Made by a program: the position numbers and the translations under genes. From DASRIA01 sp035650255 (GTDB taxonomy: Bacteria > Actinomycetota > Thermoleophilia > Solirubrobacterales > JBBDJG01), in NCBI GenBank assembly GCA_035650255.1, contig DASRIA010000052.1, forward strand, positions 41,121-105,120: a DNA stretch of 64,000 nt, in the 5' to 3' direction. Shown one piece after another: positions 7,489 through 17,840 of the stretch; the first letter of the stretch is position 1; each line of letters opens with the position of its first letter. The notes beneath the pieces were generated by a model that worked only from the letters and a program-made list of their open reading frames with translations, searched no databases and was not told the DNA's origin.

Positions 7489-9912
7489 CTACTCCACCAC
7501 GCGCAGCGTCGAGGGGATGTCCATCCGGCGCAGGCGGCGGGCCATCAGCAGCGGCGCGAGCGCCACGGCGCCGATCCCGACCGCGAGCGCGATCAGGATC
7601 GAACCGCTGCCCAGCGTGACGACCGGGCCCAGGTCGGGGAGGGTCTCGCCCAGCAGCTCGTTCATCGTCCAGCTCACGACGGCCACGCCGCCGAGGATGC
7701 CGATCAGAGTGCCGAGCGCGCCCACGAAGACGCTCTCGGCGACGGCCAGGCGCAGCCCGGAGCGCACCGGCACGCCGAACGCGAACAGGGTCGCGTACTC
7801 GCGGCGCCGCTCGTCCATCGAGATGCTGGCCGAGTTGAATGCCATCAGCAGCGCGAGGAAGAGGGTCACCGTCTCGGTGACCGTGATCACCTCCCTGAAC
7901 TCGTCGACCGCCTGCTTCACCTCCCTGGCCTCGGCGGCGACCGGCTGCACGGACGCGACCCCGGGCCGGCCGAACAGCGAACGCTGTGCCTCCTGCTCGG
8001 AGACGCCCCGCGCAGGCACCACCGTGACGCGATTGGCCTGGCCCGCGAGCCCGAACAGCGGCGCCTGGCCGCGGTCCATGTAGGCGAAGATGCGCAGCGG
8101 ATTGGGGTGTACCCCGGCGACGGGCACGCGCGTGTCCACCTGGTCGATCACGGTGCCGCGGCGGACGGGATGGCGCAGGGTCAGCTCGTCGCCCACGTCC
8201 AGCTCGAGGTCGTCCGCTGCCTTGCGGGCGATCACGATCCCGCGGCTTCCGGCGCGCAGCGTGCCGTCCTCGACCGTCGGAGTCCACAGGGCGCTGCGCG
8301 GGTCGACCAAAGTCACCGCGACGTCGATGCTCTCCCCGCGTGCGCGCAGCTCACCCGCCAGCCGCAGCGTCGGCTCGGCTGTGTCGATCTCCGGTGTGCG
8401 CTCGAGGTCGCGCACCGCGCGCGAATCGCGCGGGTGGAACCCGTCGAGCTGGACGTCGAGGCGGTTCGGGGTCTGGCGCAGGGTCTCCTTTTCGATGCCG
8501 TCGACGGTGGCTCCGAAGGAGTCGAACATCCCCGACAGCGCGACGACCGTCGTGATCACCGCGGCCAGCCCGAGCATCGTCATGATCGTGCGGCGCGGGG
8601 CGCGCACGACGTTTCGCAAGGGCATCTGCGCGAGGCTCGAACCAGGCAGCCGGATGCGCTTCAACAGCGGGGCGAAGCCACCGCCCTTGGCCGACCGGAA
8701 GCCGACCCGGATCGCCTCGACCGGCGAGACCCGCACACCGCGCCACACTGGGTACGCCGTGGCGGCGAGGGGCAGGATGAGCCCGAGGGTCGCCGCCACC
8801 GCGAAGACCTCGCCGCGAAACGACGCGGCGTAGCTGGGCAGCGGAAGCTGCTCGCGGAGCACGTCGCTGAGCCAGGCGGCGAATGCGATGCCGATCGCCA
8901 GGCCGAGCACGACCCCGAGCAGCGCGATCTGCACACCCATCAGGACCGGTCGCAGTGCGAGCAGGCGCGGTGGCACGCCCAGCGCCATGCCCACGCCGAT
9001 CTCGCGCCGCTCGGACTCCACGACACGGCTGATCAGGTTGAACGCCGCCAGCGCGGCTCCGCCCAGCACGAGAAACGCGAACACGTCGAGGATGCGCTGG
9101 TCGTTGCGGGCATCGCTGTACAGGACGCGGTAGGCGGGCTCGTCCGTGCCGCGGGTGACCGTCGTGCCCACTTGGGGGAGGGCCCGGTCGAGCGCGGATC
9201 GCACCGAGCGCTCCGCGGTCTGCACGTCGACCCCGGGGTCGAGCCGCAGCACGGCCTGGTTCACCTGGCCGGGCCGCCCGGCCGCTCTTTGGGCCGTGCG
9301 CAGCGGCGCGTGCACGACGGCAAACGTGGCCTCGCCGCCGAATCCGGTCCCCGAGACGATGAAGAACTGCGGCGCGTGCACCTGCCCCGCGTACGGGACC
9401 CTGCCCAGCCCGGCCAGGCGGACGTGCCCGGCAGGTGGGAGCCCATAGTGGCTTGCAAACGCGCGGTCGAGCACCACCGTGCTGGTGCGCGCGTCGCCAG
9501 GGCCGAGGGTCCGGCCCGTATGGGCCGCGAGCGCGTCGACGCGGGGGCCCTTGCCGGTGGGAATCCCGACGATCTGGCCGGGCACCAGCACCGTCTGCCC
9601 GCGAGTGGAGGCATCCACCTGGGTCGGCACGATCAAGCGCTCCTGCACCGCGCGGACGCCGGCGGTGCCGCTCAGCGTGGCCGCGAGCCGTCCGGCTCGC
9701 AGATGGCCGCCCTGGCTCAGGTCCACGCGCAGGTCGTGATAGGCGAGCTGGGAGAAGCTGCGGTCGTTCGATTGCTCGCGCCACTCCTGCATGCCGCCGA
9801 GCCCGCCGTACAGCCCCGTGCCGATCGCAATCACGAGCGACGTCGCGACCACCTGGACCCAGCGGCGGCGCAGATCCCGCCGCGACCATCGCAGCCAGAA
9901 GCGCCGCGACAT
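7489..9912 (-). CDS. FtsX/MacB-like ABC transporter permease
   Basis: An 807-residue permease of the FtsX family in the long double-module layout: an N-terminal transmembrane helix, a large extracytoplasmic domain, three helices ending near a short motif resembling 'SPVEAIR', then a second helix plus ectodomain plus three helices. Such proteins pair with a LolD/MacB-type ATPase to move lipids, peptides or drugs, or to transmit a mechanical signal across the membrane. The start at ATG 9912 overlaps the stop of the upstream ATPase gene by one base (TGATG), which argues for tight co-translation; GTG 9915 is an alternative. Substrate unknown. Confidence 0.88.
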   Translation of the reverse strand: MSRRFWLRWSRRDLRRRWVQVVATSLVIAIGTGLYGGLGGMQEWREQSNDRSFSQLAYHDLRVDLSQGGHLRAGRLAATLSGTAGVRAVQERLIVPTQVDASTRGQTVLVPGQIVGIPTGKGPRVDALAAHTGRTLGPGDARTSTVVLDRAFASHYGLPPAGHVRLAGLGRVPYAGQVHAPQFFIVSGTGFGGEATFAVVHAPLRTAQRAAGRPGQVNQAVLRLDPGVDVQTAERSVRSALDRALPQVGTTVTRGTDEPAYRVLYSDARNDQRILDVFAFLVLGGAALAAFNLISRVVESERREIGVGMALGVPPRLLALRPVLMGVQIALLGVVLGLAIGIAFAAWLSDVLREQLPLPSYAASFRGEVFAVAATLGLILPLAATAYPVWRGVRVSPVEAIRVGFRSAKGGGFAPLLKRIRLPGSSLAQMPLRNVVRAPRRTIMTMLGLAAVITTVVALSGMFDSFGATVDGIEKETLRQTPNRLDVQLDGFHPRDSRAVRDLERTPEIDTAEPTLRLAGELRARGESIDVAVTLVDPRSALWTPTVEDGTLRAGSRGIVIARKAADDLELDVGDELTLRHPVRRGTVIDQVDTRVPVAGVHPNPLRIFAYMDRGQAPLFGLAGQANRVTVVPARGVSEQEAQRSLFGRPGVASVQPVAAEAREVKQAVDEFREVITVTETVTLFLALLMAFNSASISMDERRREYATLFAFGVPVRSGLRLAVAESVFVGALGTLIGILGGVAVVSWTMNELLGETLPDLGPVVTLGSGSILIALAVGIGAVALAPLLMARRLRRMDIPSTLRVVE

Positions 9913-10682
9913 CACCAGTGCAGCTCGGAGATCTCCGCGCGCCCGCCCTCGGGCGACCCGTCGGAGACGACCCTGCCGCTCGACAGCTCGATCACGCGGT
10001 GCGCAATCCGGGCGATCTCGCGGTTGTGGGTCACGATCAGGACGGATGTCGCCGACTCGTGCGTTTGCTCGTGCAGGAGCTCGAGGATCTGGACGCCCGT
10101 CCGGAAGTCGAGCTCGCCGGTCGGCTCGTCGGCGAGCAGGACCGGGTTGCCGGTGGCCACCGCGCGTGCGATCGCGACACGCTGCTGCTCGCCGCCCGAA
10201 AGCTCATGCGGAAAGTGCTGCAGGCGCTCGCCCAGCCCGACCCGCTCGAGCGTCGCGGTCGCCACCTCGCGGGCATCTCGATGGCGACCCGTGACGTCGA
10301 CGCCGAACTCCACGTTCTCCAGCGCCGTGAGCGCGGGGAACAGGTTGAAGGTCTGGAAGATGAAGCTCACCCCGTGACGGCGGAAGCGGAACAGCTCCTT
10401 GCGCGACGCCTTGGTGATGTCCTTTCCCGCAACCATGACCGTGCCCGTGGTGGGGGAGTCGAGCGCGCCGATCATGTTCAGCAGCGTCGTCTTGCCGCTG
10501 CCCGAGGGCCCGAGCACGACGATGAACTCACGCTCGGCGACATCGAGGCTCACGTCGTCGAGGGCGGTGACGGTCACGTCCCCGAGCCGGTACCGGCGCG
10601 AGACGCCGTGCAGCTCGATTACCGAGCGCTCGTCCACGCCTCGCGGAAGGACGGTGCTGGCCGGGGCGGGTCGGACGTCCAC
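9912..10682 (-). CDS. ABC transporter ATP-binding protein (LolD/MacB type)
   Basis: A 256-residue ATPase with Walker A GPSGSGKTT, Q-loop in 'FIFQTFNLFPALTALENV', signature LSGGEQQRVAIARA, Walker B LLADEPTGELD and switch histidine in 'VLIVTHN'. The 'DEPTGxLD' form and the 'NLFPALTALENV' stretch are typical of the LolD/MacB branch, agreeing with the FtsX-like permease translated directly after it. The start codon is GTG 10682 and adds about 20 residues before the first strand; a shorter start is possible. Together the pair forms a homodimeric exporter or mechanotransmission complex. Confidence 0.92.
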   Translation of the reverse strand: MDVRPAPASTVLPRGVDERSVIELHGVSRRYRLGDVTVTALDDVSLDVAEREFIVVLGPSGSGKTTLLNMIGALDSPTTGTVMVAGKDITKASRKELFRFRRHGVSFIFQTFNLFPALTALENVEFGVDVTGRHRDAREVATATLERVGLGERLQHFPHELSGGEQQRVAIARAVATGNPVLLADEPTGELDFRTGVQILELLHEQTHESATSVLIVTHNREIARIAHRVIELSSGRVVSDGSPEGGRAEISELHW

Positions 10683-10761
10683 GTCCGGCCCAATCTAAGC
10701 GTCCCGTCCGGTCTGCGCATGGGACGTTCGCCGCGCGCGAGGTCGGTAGAAACCCCGGATG

Positions 10762-12186
10762 TCAGGGGACCCGATGGACCTCGAGCAGGTTCGTGCCCAG
10801 GCCCTGTCCCGCGAGGCCGGCGGTGATGCCGATCAGCTGGCCGGACCGCACCAGCCCGAGGTCCCGCGCGCGCACCGCGCAGCCGGTGAGCAGGTCGTCG
10901 AGCGTGGGCGCCTCCTGGTGGTGGGCGGAGGTCACGCCGAACAGCAGCGACAGGCGACGCACGGTGGCCGGCCGCTCCGAGAGCGCGAGCACGGGGATGC
11001 GAGGCCGGTGTGCCGCCACCAGCCGCGCGGTGCGGCCGCTGCGGGTCGGGACGACGAGCGCGGCCAGGTCGAGCTGATAGGCGGCGACGACCGCGCTGTA
11101 GGAGACGGTGTCGGCCACGTCGTGCCCCACGTGGCGCGTGCGCTTCGTGAGCCACTCGTCGTAGGGGAGGTGCTGCTCGGTCACCTCGGCGATGCGGGAC
11201 ATCATGCGCACGGCGTCGACGGGGTACTGGCCGATGGCCGTCTCCTCGGACAGCATCAGGGCGTCGGTCCCGTCCCACACGGCGTTCGCCACGTCCGTCG
11301 CCTCGGCCCGCGTGGGGCGGGTGGACCGGACCATGGACGCCAGCATCTGGGTCGCGGTGATGCACGGCTTGGAGTACTGGCCGGCCAGCGCGAGCAGCCG
11401 CTTCTGGATGAAGGGGATCTCCTCGATCGGAACCTCGATCCCGAGGTCGCCGCGCGCCACCATGATGCCGCCGGTGCATGCCTGCACGATCTCCTCGGCG
11501 TTCTCGGCCGCCTCGGCCTTCTCGATCTTCGCGATCACCGGAATGTCGGCGCCCCGTTCGGCCAGGCGGGCGTGCACCGGGTCGAGGTCGCTCGCGTGCC
11601 GCACGAACGAGACGGCCAGCAGGTCGATTTCCTGCTCGCACGCGAAGTCGACCCAGTCGAGGTCCGATTCCCCGACGGCCGCCGGCAGGGCTTCGACCCC
11701 CGGCAGGTTCATGCCCTGGTGCGACGCGACCGTCCCCGGCGTCTCGACCCGAGTCAGCACGTGCGATTCGCCCGTGTCCTGGACACGCAGCCGGATGGAG
11801 CCGTCCGCCAGGTAGATCACGTCGTCGCGCTTCACCGCCTCGGGAAGTCCCTCCCATCCGACCGGGATCGTGTCCCGCCCGGACGAGCCCGAGTTCGCGG
11901 TCAGCGTCAGCGACTGGCCGTTGCGCAGGTGCATCACGCCGCCCTCGATGTCGCCGAGCCGCAGCTTCGGCCCGGGGATGTCGCCCAGGATGCCCACCTC
12001 GCGGCCGGCCTGCGCGGCTGCCTTGCGCGCCATCTGGACGAGGCGCGCATGGTCGTCGCGGGTGCCGTGGGAGAAGTTGAGCCGCAGCACGTCGGCGCCG
12101 ACGGAGATCAGGCCGCTGAGGATCTCGGGGTTGTGGGTCGCAGGCCCGAGGGTGGCCACGATCTTGGTGCGGCGCATGCTTCGCAT
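10762..12186 (-). CDS. pyk: Pyruvate kinase
   Basis: Catalyses phosphoenolpyruvate + ADP to pyruvate + ATP, the last step of glycolysis, in the cytoplasm. 474 residues, normal length. Diagnostic segments are 'RRTKIVATLGPAT' at the N-terminus, 'VLRLNFSHG', the active-site block 'IPVIAKIEKAEA', the metal-binding 'GGIMVARGDLGIEVP' and 'CITATQMLASM'. The C-terminal allosteric domain is present. ATG 12177 (MRRTKIV) may be the true start rather than 12186. It lies just downstream of the sugar ABC operon on the same strand, 40 bases beyond the permease stop, a sensible catabolic context. Confidence 0.95.
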   Translation of the reverse strand: MRSMRRTKIVATLGPATHNPEILSGLISVGADVLRLNFSHGTRDDHARLVQMARKAAAQAGREVGILGDIPGPKLRLGDIEGGVMHLRNGQSLTLTANSGSSGRDTIPVGWEGLPEAVKRDDVIYLADGSIRLRVQDTGESHVLTRVETPGTVASHQGMNLPGVEALPAAVGESDLDWVDFACEQEIDLLAVSFVRHASDLDPVHARLAERGADIPVIAKIEKAEAAENAEEIVQACTGGIMVARGDLGIEVPIEEIPFIQKRLLALAGQYSKPCITATQMLASMVRSTRPTRAEATDVANAVWDGTDALMLSEETAIGQYPVDAVRMMSRIAEVTEQHLPYDEWLTKRTRHVGHDVADTVSYSAVVAAYQLDLAALVVPTRSGRTARLVAAHRPRIPVLALSERPATVRRLSLLFGVTSAHHQEAPTLDDLLTGCAVRARDLGLVRSGQLIGITAGLAGQGLGTNLLEVHRVP

Positions 12187-12226
12187 TATGCAGCCGCGGG
12201 CGCACCGGACCCGCGTGGGCGGACGA

Positions 12227-13434
12227 CTATGCCGCCCGGCCTGCCTGCTGGCGCTGCTGGCGCGTGACCGCGTCGAGCGTCACCGCCGCGAGCAGCACGG
12301 CGCCGGTGATCATGTACTTCACGTCGGAGTCGAGGCCGAGCAGGTCCATCCCGTTGGAGATCGAGCCGATCACGAGCGCGCCGAGGAGCGCGTGCCAGAC
12401 GGATCCCCGGCCGCCGAACAGGCTTGTGCCGGCGATCACCGGACCGGCGATCGCGAGCAGGAGGAAGTCGCTGCCTCCCGATGACTGGTTCACGGCAAGC
12501 AGCCGCGAGGCGGCGAGGATCCCGCCGGCGGCGGCCATCATCGAGCCCAGCGCGAACACGGTGATCTTGATGCGGTTGATCCGGATCCCCGCGCGGCGCG
12601 CCGCCTCGGCGTTGCCACCCACGGCGAAGATGTGCCGGCCGAACCGCGTCCGCTTGGTGATGAACGCGAACAGGCCGCAGAACCCGATCAGGATCACCGC
12701 GGCCAGCGGCAGCCCGCGGTCCGAGTTCAAGATGGCGGTGGCGGCGATCAGGCCGCCCGCCACGACCACCGCGCGGGCCAGGAACGATGCCATCGGCCCC
12801 ACCGGCAGACCGGCCGCCTGGCGCCGGCGGCGCTCCAGCAGCTCCACGGTGATGAAGGCGGCGATGCATCCCGCTGCGATCGCCCAGCCGACGCTGTCCG
12901 CGAAGAACGTGTTGGTGAGATCCGTGATCGTGCTTTCCGGGAGGTTGACCGTGCCCGTGTCGCCGAGCACGTAGAGCAGGGCCCCCTGCCACCCAAGCAA
13001 TCCGGCCAGCGTGACGACGAACGACGGGATCCCGAAGAAGGTCACCATCAGGCCGTAGAAGAGCCCGATCACCAGCCCGACTGTCAGGCCCGCGACGATC
13101 GCCAGCTCCGGCAGCCAACCGTGCTTGACGCTCAGCACCGCCGTGACCGCGGCCGCGAGGCCGCTGACTGCGCCCACCGACAGGTCGATCTCGCCCAGCA
13201 ACAACACCAGCACCACCCCGACCGACACCGTGCCGACGGCGGCGATCTGAAGCATCAGGTTGGTCAGGTTGACCGCGCTCAGGAACCGGTCGTTCTGTGA
13301 CTGGAAGATCAGCCAGATCACTCCCAGCAGCACGACGACCCGGACGGCGCCGAGCTCACCGTGAGCGATCTGCCGAAGCAGCCCGATCCGCGGCTCGGCC
13401 GGCTCCGCTGCCTGGGCGGGTTTCGCCTCGGTCG

Positions 13435-13438
<4 letters not shown>
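12227..13438 (-). CDS. Sugar ABC transporter permease (XylH type)
   Basis: A 403-residue multi-helix permease of the CUT2/branched-chain-like family (XylH, RbsC, AraH). The family hallmark is the 'LLGEIDLSVGAVSGLAA' stretch, followed by repeated hydrophobic helices and a 'GRHIFAVGGNAEAARRAGI' coupling segment that contacts the ATPase. The start ATG 13438 overlaps the ATPase stop (ATGA). The long ~400-residue size and the XylF-like partner favour a xylose-type system over ribose, but the sugar is inferred. The same frame stays open upstream to 14035, only because of GC bias. Confidence 0.9.
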
Positions 13439-14250
<812 letters not shown>

Positions 14251-14287
14251 GTGGCAGCTCCTCTCCTCGTGCTCTCGGCAGGCGTGC

Positions 14288-15388
14288 CTACTGCTCGCTC
14301 AGACCCGCCTTTTGGCAGTCGTCGGCGTATGCCTGGGTGCAGATCTGGCTGACCTTCCAGTAGCCGTCCTTGACCACCGTGTCGGCGATGTTCTCGGTCG
14401 TCACCGCGACCGGCGTCAGGATGACCGACGGCACCTGCTTCTGGCCGTTGTCGACCTGCTCGTTGACGAGGTCGCCGGGCGGGTCGTCGCCCTGCGCGAG
14501 CGCCACTGCGAGCTCGGCTGCGCCCTCGGCCTCGGGCTTGATCGCCTTGTAGACGGTCATGAACTGCTCACCCGCGAGGATGCGCTGGATCGCCGCCAGC
14601 TCCGCGTCCTGGCCGGTGGTCGGACGCGTACTCGGGTTGATCCCCGAGCCCTTCATTGCCGCGATCGCACCGCCGGCCGTGCCGTCGTTGGCCGCATAGA
14701 CGCCCACGAACCCGTTCTTGCCCAGCGCCGTGATGGCCTGCTCCGCCTCCTGCTGGGCCTTGTCGGGGCTCCAGTCCGGCGTGTCGAACTCGCGGCCGAT
14801 CTTGAAGCCGCTCTTGTCGAGCACGCTGTGGGCGCCCTTCTTGAACAGCTTGGCGTTGTTGTCGGTGGGAGCGCCGTTGATCATGAAGATCGATCCGCTC
14901 TTGCCGTCTTCCTTCAGCTTGTCCACGAGGCTCTGCCCCTGGAGCCGGCCGACCTGCTCGTTGTCGAACGAGATGTAGTAATCGATGTCGGCGTCCGTGA
15001 TCAGCCGGTCATAGCTGATCACCGGGATGTCCGATTGCTTCGCGCGCCGGACCACCACCGAGGCCGCCGCGGAGTCGACCGGGTCGAGCACCATCACGTC
15101 GACGTTCTCGGTGATCGCCGCCTCGGCCTGCTGCTGCTGGCGCGCGGCGTCCTGGTTCGCGTTCGAGTAGACGATCTCGCAGTCCGAGCAGAGGTCCTTG
15201 ACCTTCTTCTCGAAGAGCGGCCTGTCCTGGGTCTCGTAGCGCGCCGTCTTGCTCTCAGGCAGCAGCAGCGCGATCTTCCCTCCGCCGCCGCCGCCGTCGT
15301 CGCTGCCGCAGGCGGCTATCAGCACGCTGAGCGCCAGCGTCGCGGCGAGCACCAGCACGGCTCGGGTCAAGTGTGTTGCACGGTCCAC
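14288..15388 (-). CDS. Sugar-binding lipoprotein of ABC transporter (XylF type)
   Basis: Extracytoplasmic substrate-binding protein that delivers a sugar to the permease. A signal peptide of about 25 residues ends in a lipobox (LIAAC), followed by a GSDDGGGGGG linker, so the protein is a membrane-anchored lipoprotein. The fold is the periplasmic-binding type I; 'VDVMVLDPVDSAAASVVVRRAK' and 'GVYAANDGTAGGAIAAM' are typical of XylF/RbsB proteins. I set the start at GTG 15388, preceded by GGAGGAG at ideal spacing; an upstream ATG at 15442 would spoil the signal peptide. It lies first of the three transporter genes. Confidence 0.92.
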   Translation of the reverse strand: MDRATHLTRAVLVLAATLALSVLIAACGSDDGGGGGGKIALLLPESKTARYETQDRPLFEKKVKDLCSDCEIVYSNANQDAARQQQQAEAAITENVDVMVLDPVDSAAASVVVRRAKQSDIPVISYDRLITDADIDYYISFDNEQVGRLQGQSLVDKLKEDGKSGSIFMINGAPTDNNAKLFKKGAHSVLDKSGFKIGREFDTPDWSPDKAQQEAEQAITALGKNGFVGVYAANDGTAGGAIAAMKGSGINPSTRPTTGQDAELAAIQRILAGEQFMTVYKAIKPEAEGAAELAVALAQGDDPPGDLVNEQVDNGQKQVPSVILTPVAVTTENIADTVVKDGYWKVSQICTQAYADDCQKAGLSEQ

Positions 15389-15438
15389 GGTCTCCTCCTC
15401 TCTCGGCCGGTTTCCCACCGGCCGAACGTGGCGCTCCC

Positions 15439-16521
15439 TCACCCCATCCGATCCCTTGCTGGCATCGTAGTCTCAATCGCCTCGCCCTCGCGGACTGAGC
15501 GCCGCGCCGCATCGATCACTGCGAGCACCGCAATCGCCTCGTCCACCACCACAGGCGGCGACGCCCCGCCGCGCAATGCCGCGACCAGCCCCTCGTAGAA
15601 ACGCTCGTACGCGCCTCGCTTGGTGGGGACTGCGCGCAGGTCGTCCAGTGCGCCGAGGCGGCCCCATGCGTGCTCGGGCTCCTCTCCCCAGCGGGGCGAC
15701 TCCGGTGTCATGCCTGCCTCGAGCTGGCCCTCCTGGACGTCCAGGCCGTGCTTCACATATGCGGCTTGCGACCCCAGCACGCGCATGCGCGGGCCGAGTT
15801 GCGCGGCGACTGCGCTCACCCACAGGTGCGAGCGCACCCCGTTCGCGTGCGTGATGGCGACGAAGGCGTCGTCGTCGACCTGCGCCTCGCCTCGCCGCCG
15901 GTCGATCTCCGCGTACACCGCGCGGGCGGAGCCGAAGAGCTGTAGGGCCTGGTCGATCAGATGGCTGCCGAGGTCGAGCAGCACCCCGCCGCCCTCTTCG
16001 GCCGCGGGCAGTTCACGCCACCCGGGCTTGATGGCCGGCCGCCAGCGCTCGAAGCGCGACTCGAAGCGCGCCACGTCGCCGAGTGCGCCGCTCTCGATCA
16101 GGTCGCGGAGGGTGAGGAAGTCCCCGTCCCAGCGCCGGTTGTGGAACACGGTCAGGAGCAGCTCCCGCTCGGCGGCCGTGGTGGCGAGCGCGCGGGCGGC
16201 GGCGGCGGTCGTCGCGAGGGGCTTGTCGACGACAACGTGCAGGCCCGCAGCGAGCGCTGCTTCGGCGAGCGGGACGTGGGTGCGGTTCGGAGTGGCGACC
16301 ACGGCGACGTCGAACTCCGCCGCGCGCGCCCAGGCCTCCGCCGGCGAGGGCAGGAGCGCCGTTCCCGGATGGCGCTCCCCGGCGGCCCGGCGGCGGCCGG
16401 GGTCCGCCGTCACCACAGCTTCGAGGGTCATGTCCGGCGAGGCCGCGATCAGCGGCGCATGGAAGACGCGCCCGGCCAGTCCGTAGCCCAGCAGCACCGC
16501 TCGCACCGGCGGGGACGGCAC
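15439..16521 (-). CDS. Gfo/Idh/MocA family NAD(P)-dependent oxidoreductase
   Basis: A 360-residue dehydrogenase with an N-terminal Rossmann fold ('AVLLGYGLAGRVFHAPLI', about residues 8-25) and the family catalytic motif VDKPLA. The 'LLDLGSHLIDQAL' block carries the usual active-site histidine. These enzymes oxidise sugars or cyclitols such as inositol or glucose at a ring hydroxyl. The start is GTG 16521, three bases after the upstream small gene, and its stop is 50 bases before the sugar-binding protein, so it most likely belongs to the same operon and acts on the imported sugar. The exact substrate is unknown. Confidence 0.88.
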   Translation of the reverse strand: MPSPPVRAVLLGYGLAGRVFHAPLIAASPDMTLEAVVTADPGRRRAAGERHPGTALLPSPAEAWARAAEFDVAVVATPNRTHVPLAEAALAAGLHVVVDKPLATTAAAARALATTAAERELLLTVFHNRRWDGDFLTLRDLIESGALGDVARFESRFERWRPAIKPGWRELPAAEEGGGVLLDLGSHLIDQALQLFGSARAVYAEIDRRRGEAQVDDDAFVAITHANGVRSHLWVSAVAAQLGPRMRVLGSQAAYVKHGLDVQEGQLEAGMTPESPRWGEEPEHAWGRLGALDDLRAVPTKRGAYERFYEGLVAALRGGASPPVVVDEAIAVLAVIDAARRSVREGEAIETTMPARDRMG

Positions 16522-16524
16522 CGG

Positions 16525-16812
16525 CTAGTCCTCGAGGTCGAGGCCGGAGAGGAACTCCTCCGCCTCGCTCCACCGCCCCGGCGGGACGCGCAGCGAGATG
16601 TCCCCCCGACCGAAGCGGTCGGGCTGCCAGTCCGCGGTGATCACGGCCTCCATGCCTGCCTCCTCGAGGTGCTGGCGCCAGGCCTTCGCCGTCTCCACGT
16701 CGCCGAAGTCGTGCACCACGTCCCAGTCGTCGAACCGGGGGTCTCCGACGTGCAGCTCGCGCTGCCCGGGCGCGGGCCGGGTGCCACGTGCGCGGCGGCG
16801 CAGCCAACTCAT
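16525..16812 (-). CDS. Small protein of unknown function (95 aa)
   Basis: Starts MSWLRRRARGTR with a basic N-terminus, then an alpha/beta stretch 'VVHDFGDVETAKAWRQHLEEAGMEAVI' resembling the small ferredoxin-like domain of DUF2007 or RraB-like proteins (a low-confidence resemblance). No transmembrane segment or cysteine pair. It is the first gene of the Gfo/Idh and sugar transporter operon. The sequence GGATACT lies seven bases before its ATG, so the transcript may be leaderless, and that -10 overlaps the -10 of the divergent epimerase operon. Confidence 0.7.
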   Translation of the reverse strand: MSWLRRRARGTRPAPGQRELHVGDPRFDDWDVVHDFGDVETAKAWRQHLEEAGMEAVITADWQPDRFGRGDISLRVPPGRWSEAEEFLSGLDLED

Positions 16813-16818
16813 GGTCCG

Positions 16819-16825
16819 TAGTATC
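16819..16825. promoter_or_regulatory. Overlapping divergent -10 elements
   Basis: The heptamer TAGTATC reads as a -10 (TAGTAT) on the plus strand toward the epimerase gene and as GATACT(A) on the minus strand toward the 95-residue gene. The two ATGs are only 41 bases apart, so the two operons must share this promoter core and cannot easily fire at once. This is inferred from matches to the -10 consensus only; -35 elements are not evident. Confidence 0.4.
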
Positions 16826-16853
16826 CGCCACGGCCAACGATGGGAGGTGCCAC

Positions 16854-17831
16854 ATGAAAGCGTTCGTGACGGGGGGAACCGGCTTCATCGGCAGCCGGGT
16901 CGTGCGGAGGCTGCGCGACCGCGGCGACGAGGTCGTGGCGCTGGTGCGCTCTCCCGGCAAGGCGTCGGACCTGCGCGAGCTCGGGTGCGAGCTGGTGGAG
17001 GGAGACCTGTCTTCGGAGCAGGCGATCCGCGCGGGAGTGCGTGGCTGCGACGCCGTGTTCCACATCGCCGCCGTCTACAAGGTCGGCATCCCGGCCTCCG
17101 AGCGCGATGCGATGCGCGACGCGAACGTGGGCGGCACCGAGCGCGTGCTCGACGCGGCGCTCGACGCCGGCGTGGGTCGCGTCGTCTATGTCTCGACCGT
17201 GGCCGTCTTCGGCAACACGCACGGCGAGGTCGTGGACGAGACCTACGTCCGCAACGGCGAGGACTTCCTGTCCTGCTACGACGAGACGAAGTGGCAGTCG
17301 CACCAGGTGGCGCTCGACCGGATCCGCCAGGGAGCCCCGATCGTGATCGTCCAGCCGGGCGGCGTCTACGGGCCCGGGGACCACTCGGAGCTCGGCAACA
17401 TGATCGATCAGGCTGCGACCGGAAAGCTCAAGCTGAAGATGTTTCCCGAGACCGGCTTCAACCTGGTCCACGTCGATGACGTGGCCGACGGCATCCTGCT
17501 CGCGTACGACAGGGGCGAGACCGGCCAGTCCTACGTGCTCGGCGGCCAGATATCGAAGATGGGCGAGCTGGTCGAGAAAGTGTCGGAGATCGCCGGGCGC
17601 AAGGCTCCCACGCGGGAGCTGCCGGCGGCGCTGATGAAGATGGCGATCCCGATCGGGCCGCTGGTCGGAAAGGCGATGGGCTTCCCGCCCAATCTGCGTG
17701 AGCTGATCCGCACCTCGGACGGGGTCACGTTCTGGGCAAAGGACGACAAGGCGCGCCGCGAGCTGGGCTATGCGCCGCGGGACATGGACACCGGCCTGCG
17801 CCAGACGCTCGCGCAGAGTCAGACAGGCTAG
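16854..17831 (+). CDS. NAD-dependent epimerase/dehydratase (extended SDR)
   Basis: A 325-residue extended short-chain dehydrogenase. Nucleotide motif TGGTGFIG at residues 6-13, an acidic residue region after strand 2, 'YVSTVAVFG' and a catalytic tyrosine and lysine in YDETK. It resembles dihydroflavonol-4-reductase-like and hopanoid-associated sugar epimerase (HpnA-like) proteins. The ATG at 16854 has a good GGGAGG ribosome-binding site. It heads a tight five-gene operon (gaps of 5-12 bases) with an SDR, zinc alcohol dehydrogenase, aldehyde dehydrogenase and a zinc ribbon, suggesting stepwise oxidation or reduction of an alcohol/aldehyde substrate. Confidence 0.88.
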   Translation: MKAFVTGGTGFIGSRVVRRLRDRGDEVVALVRSPGKASDLRELGCELVEGDLSSEQAIRAGVRGCDAVFHIAAVYKVGIPASERDAMRDANVGGTERVLDAALDAGVGRVVYVSTVAVFGNTHGEVVDETYVRNGEDFLSCYDETKWQSHQVALDRIRQGAPIVIVQPGGVYGPGDHSELGNMIDQAATGKLKLKMFPETGFNLVHVDDVADGILLAYDRGETGQSYVLGGQISKMGELVEKVSEIAGRKAPTRELPAALMKMAIPIGPLVGKAMGFPPNLRELIRTSDGVTFWAKDDKARRELGYAPRDMDTGLRQTLAQSQTG

Positions 17832-17840
17832 GAGGAGCGC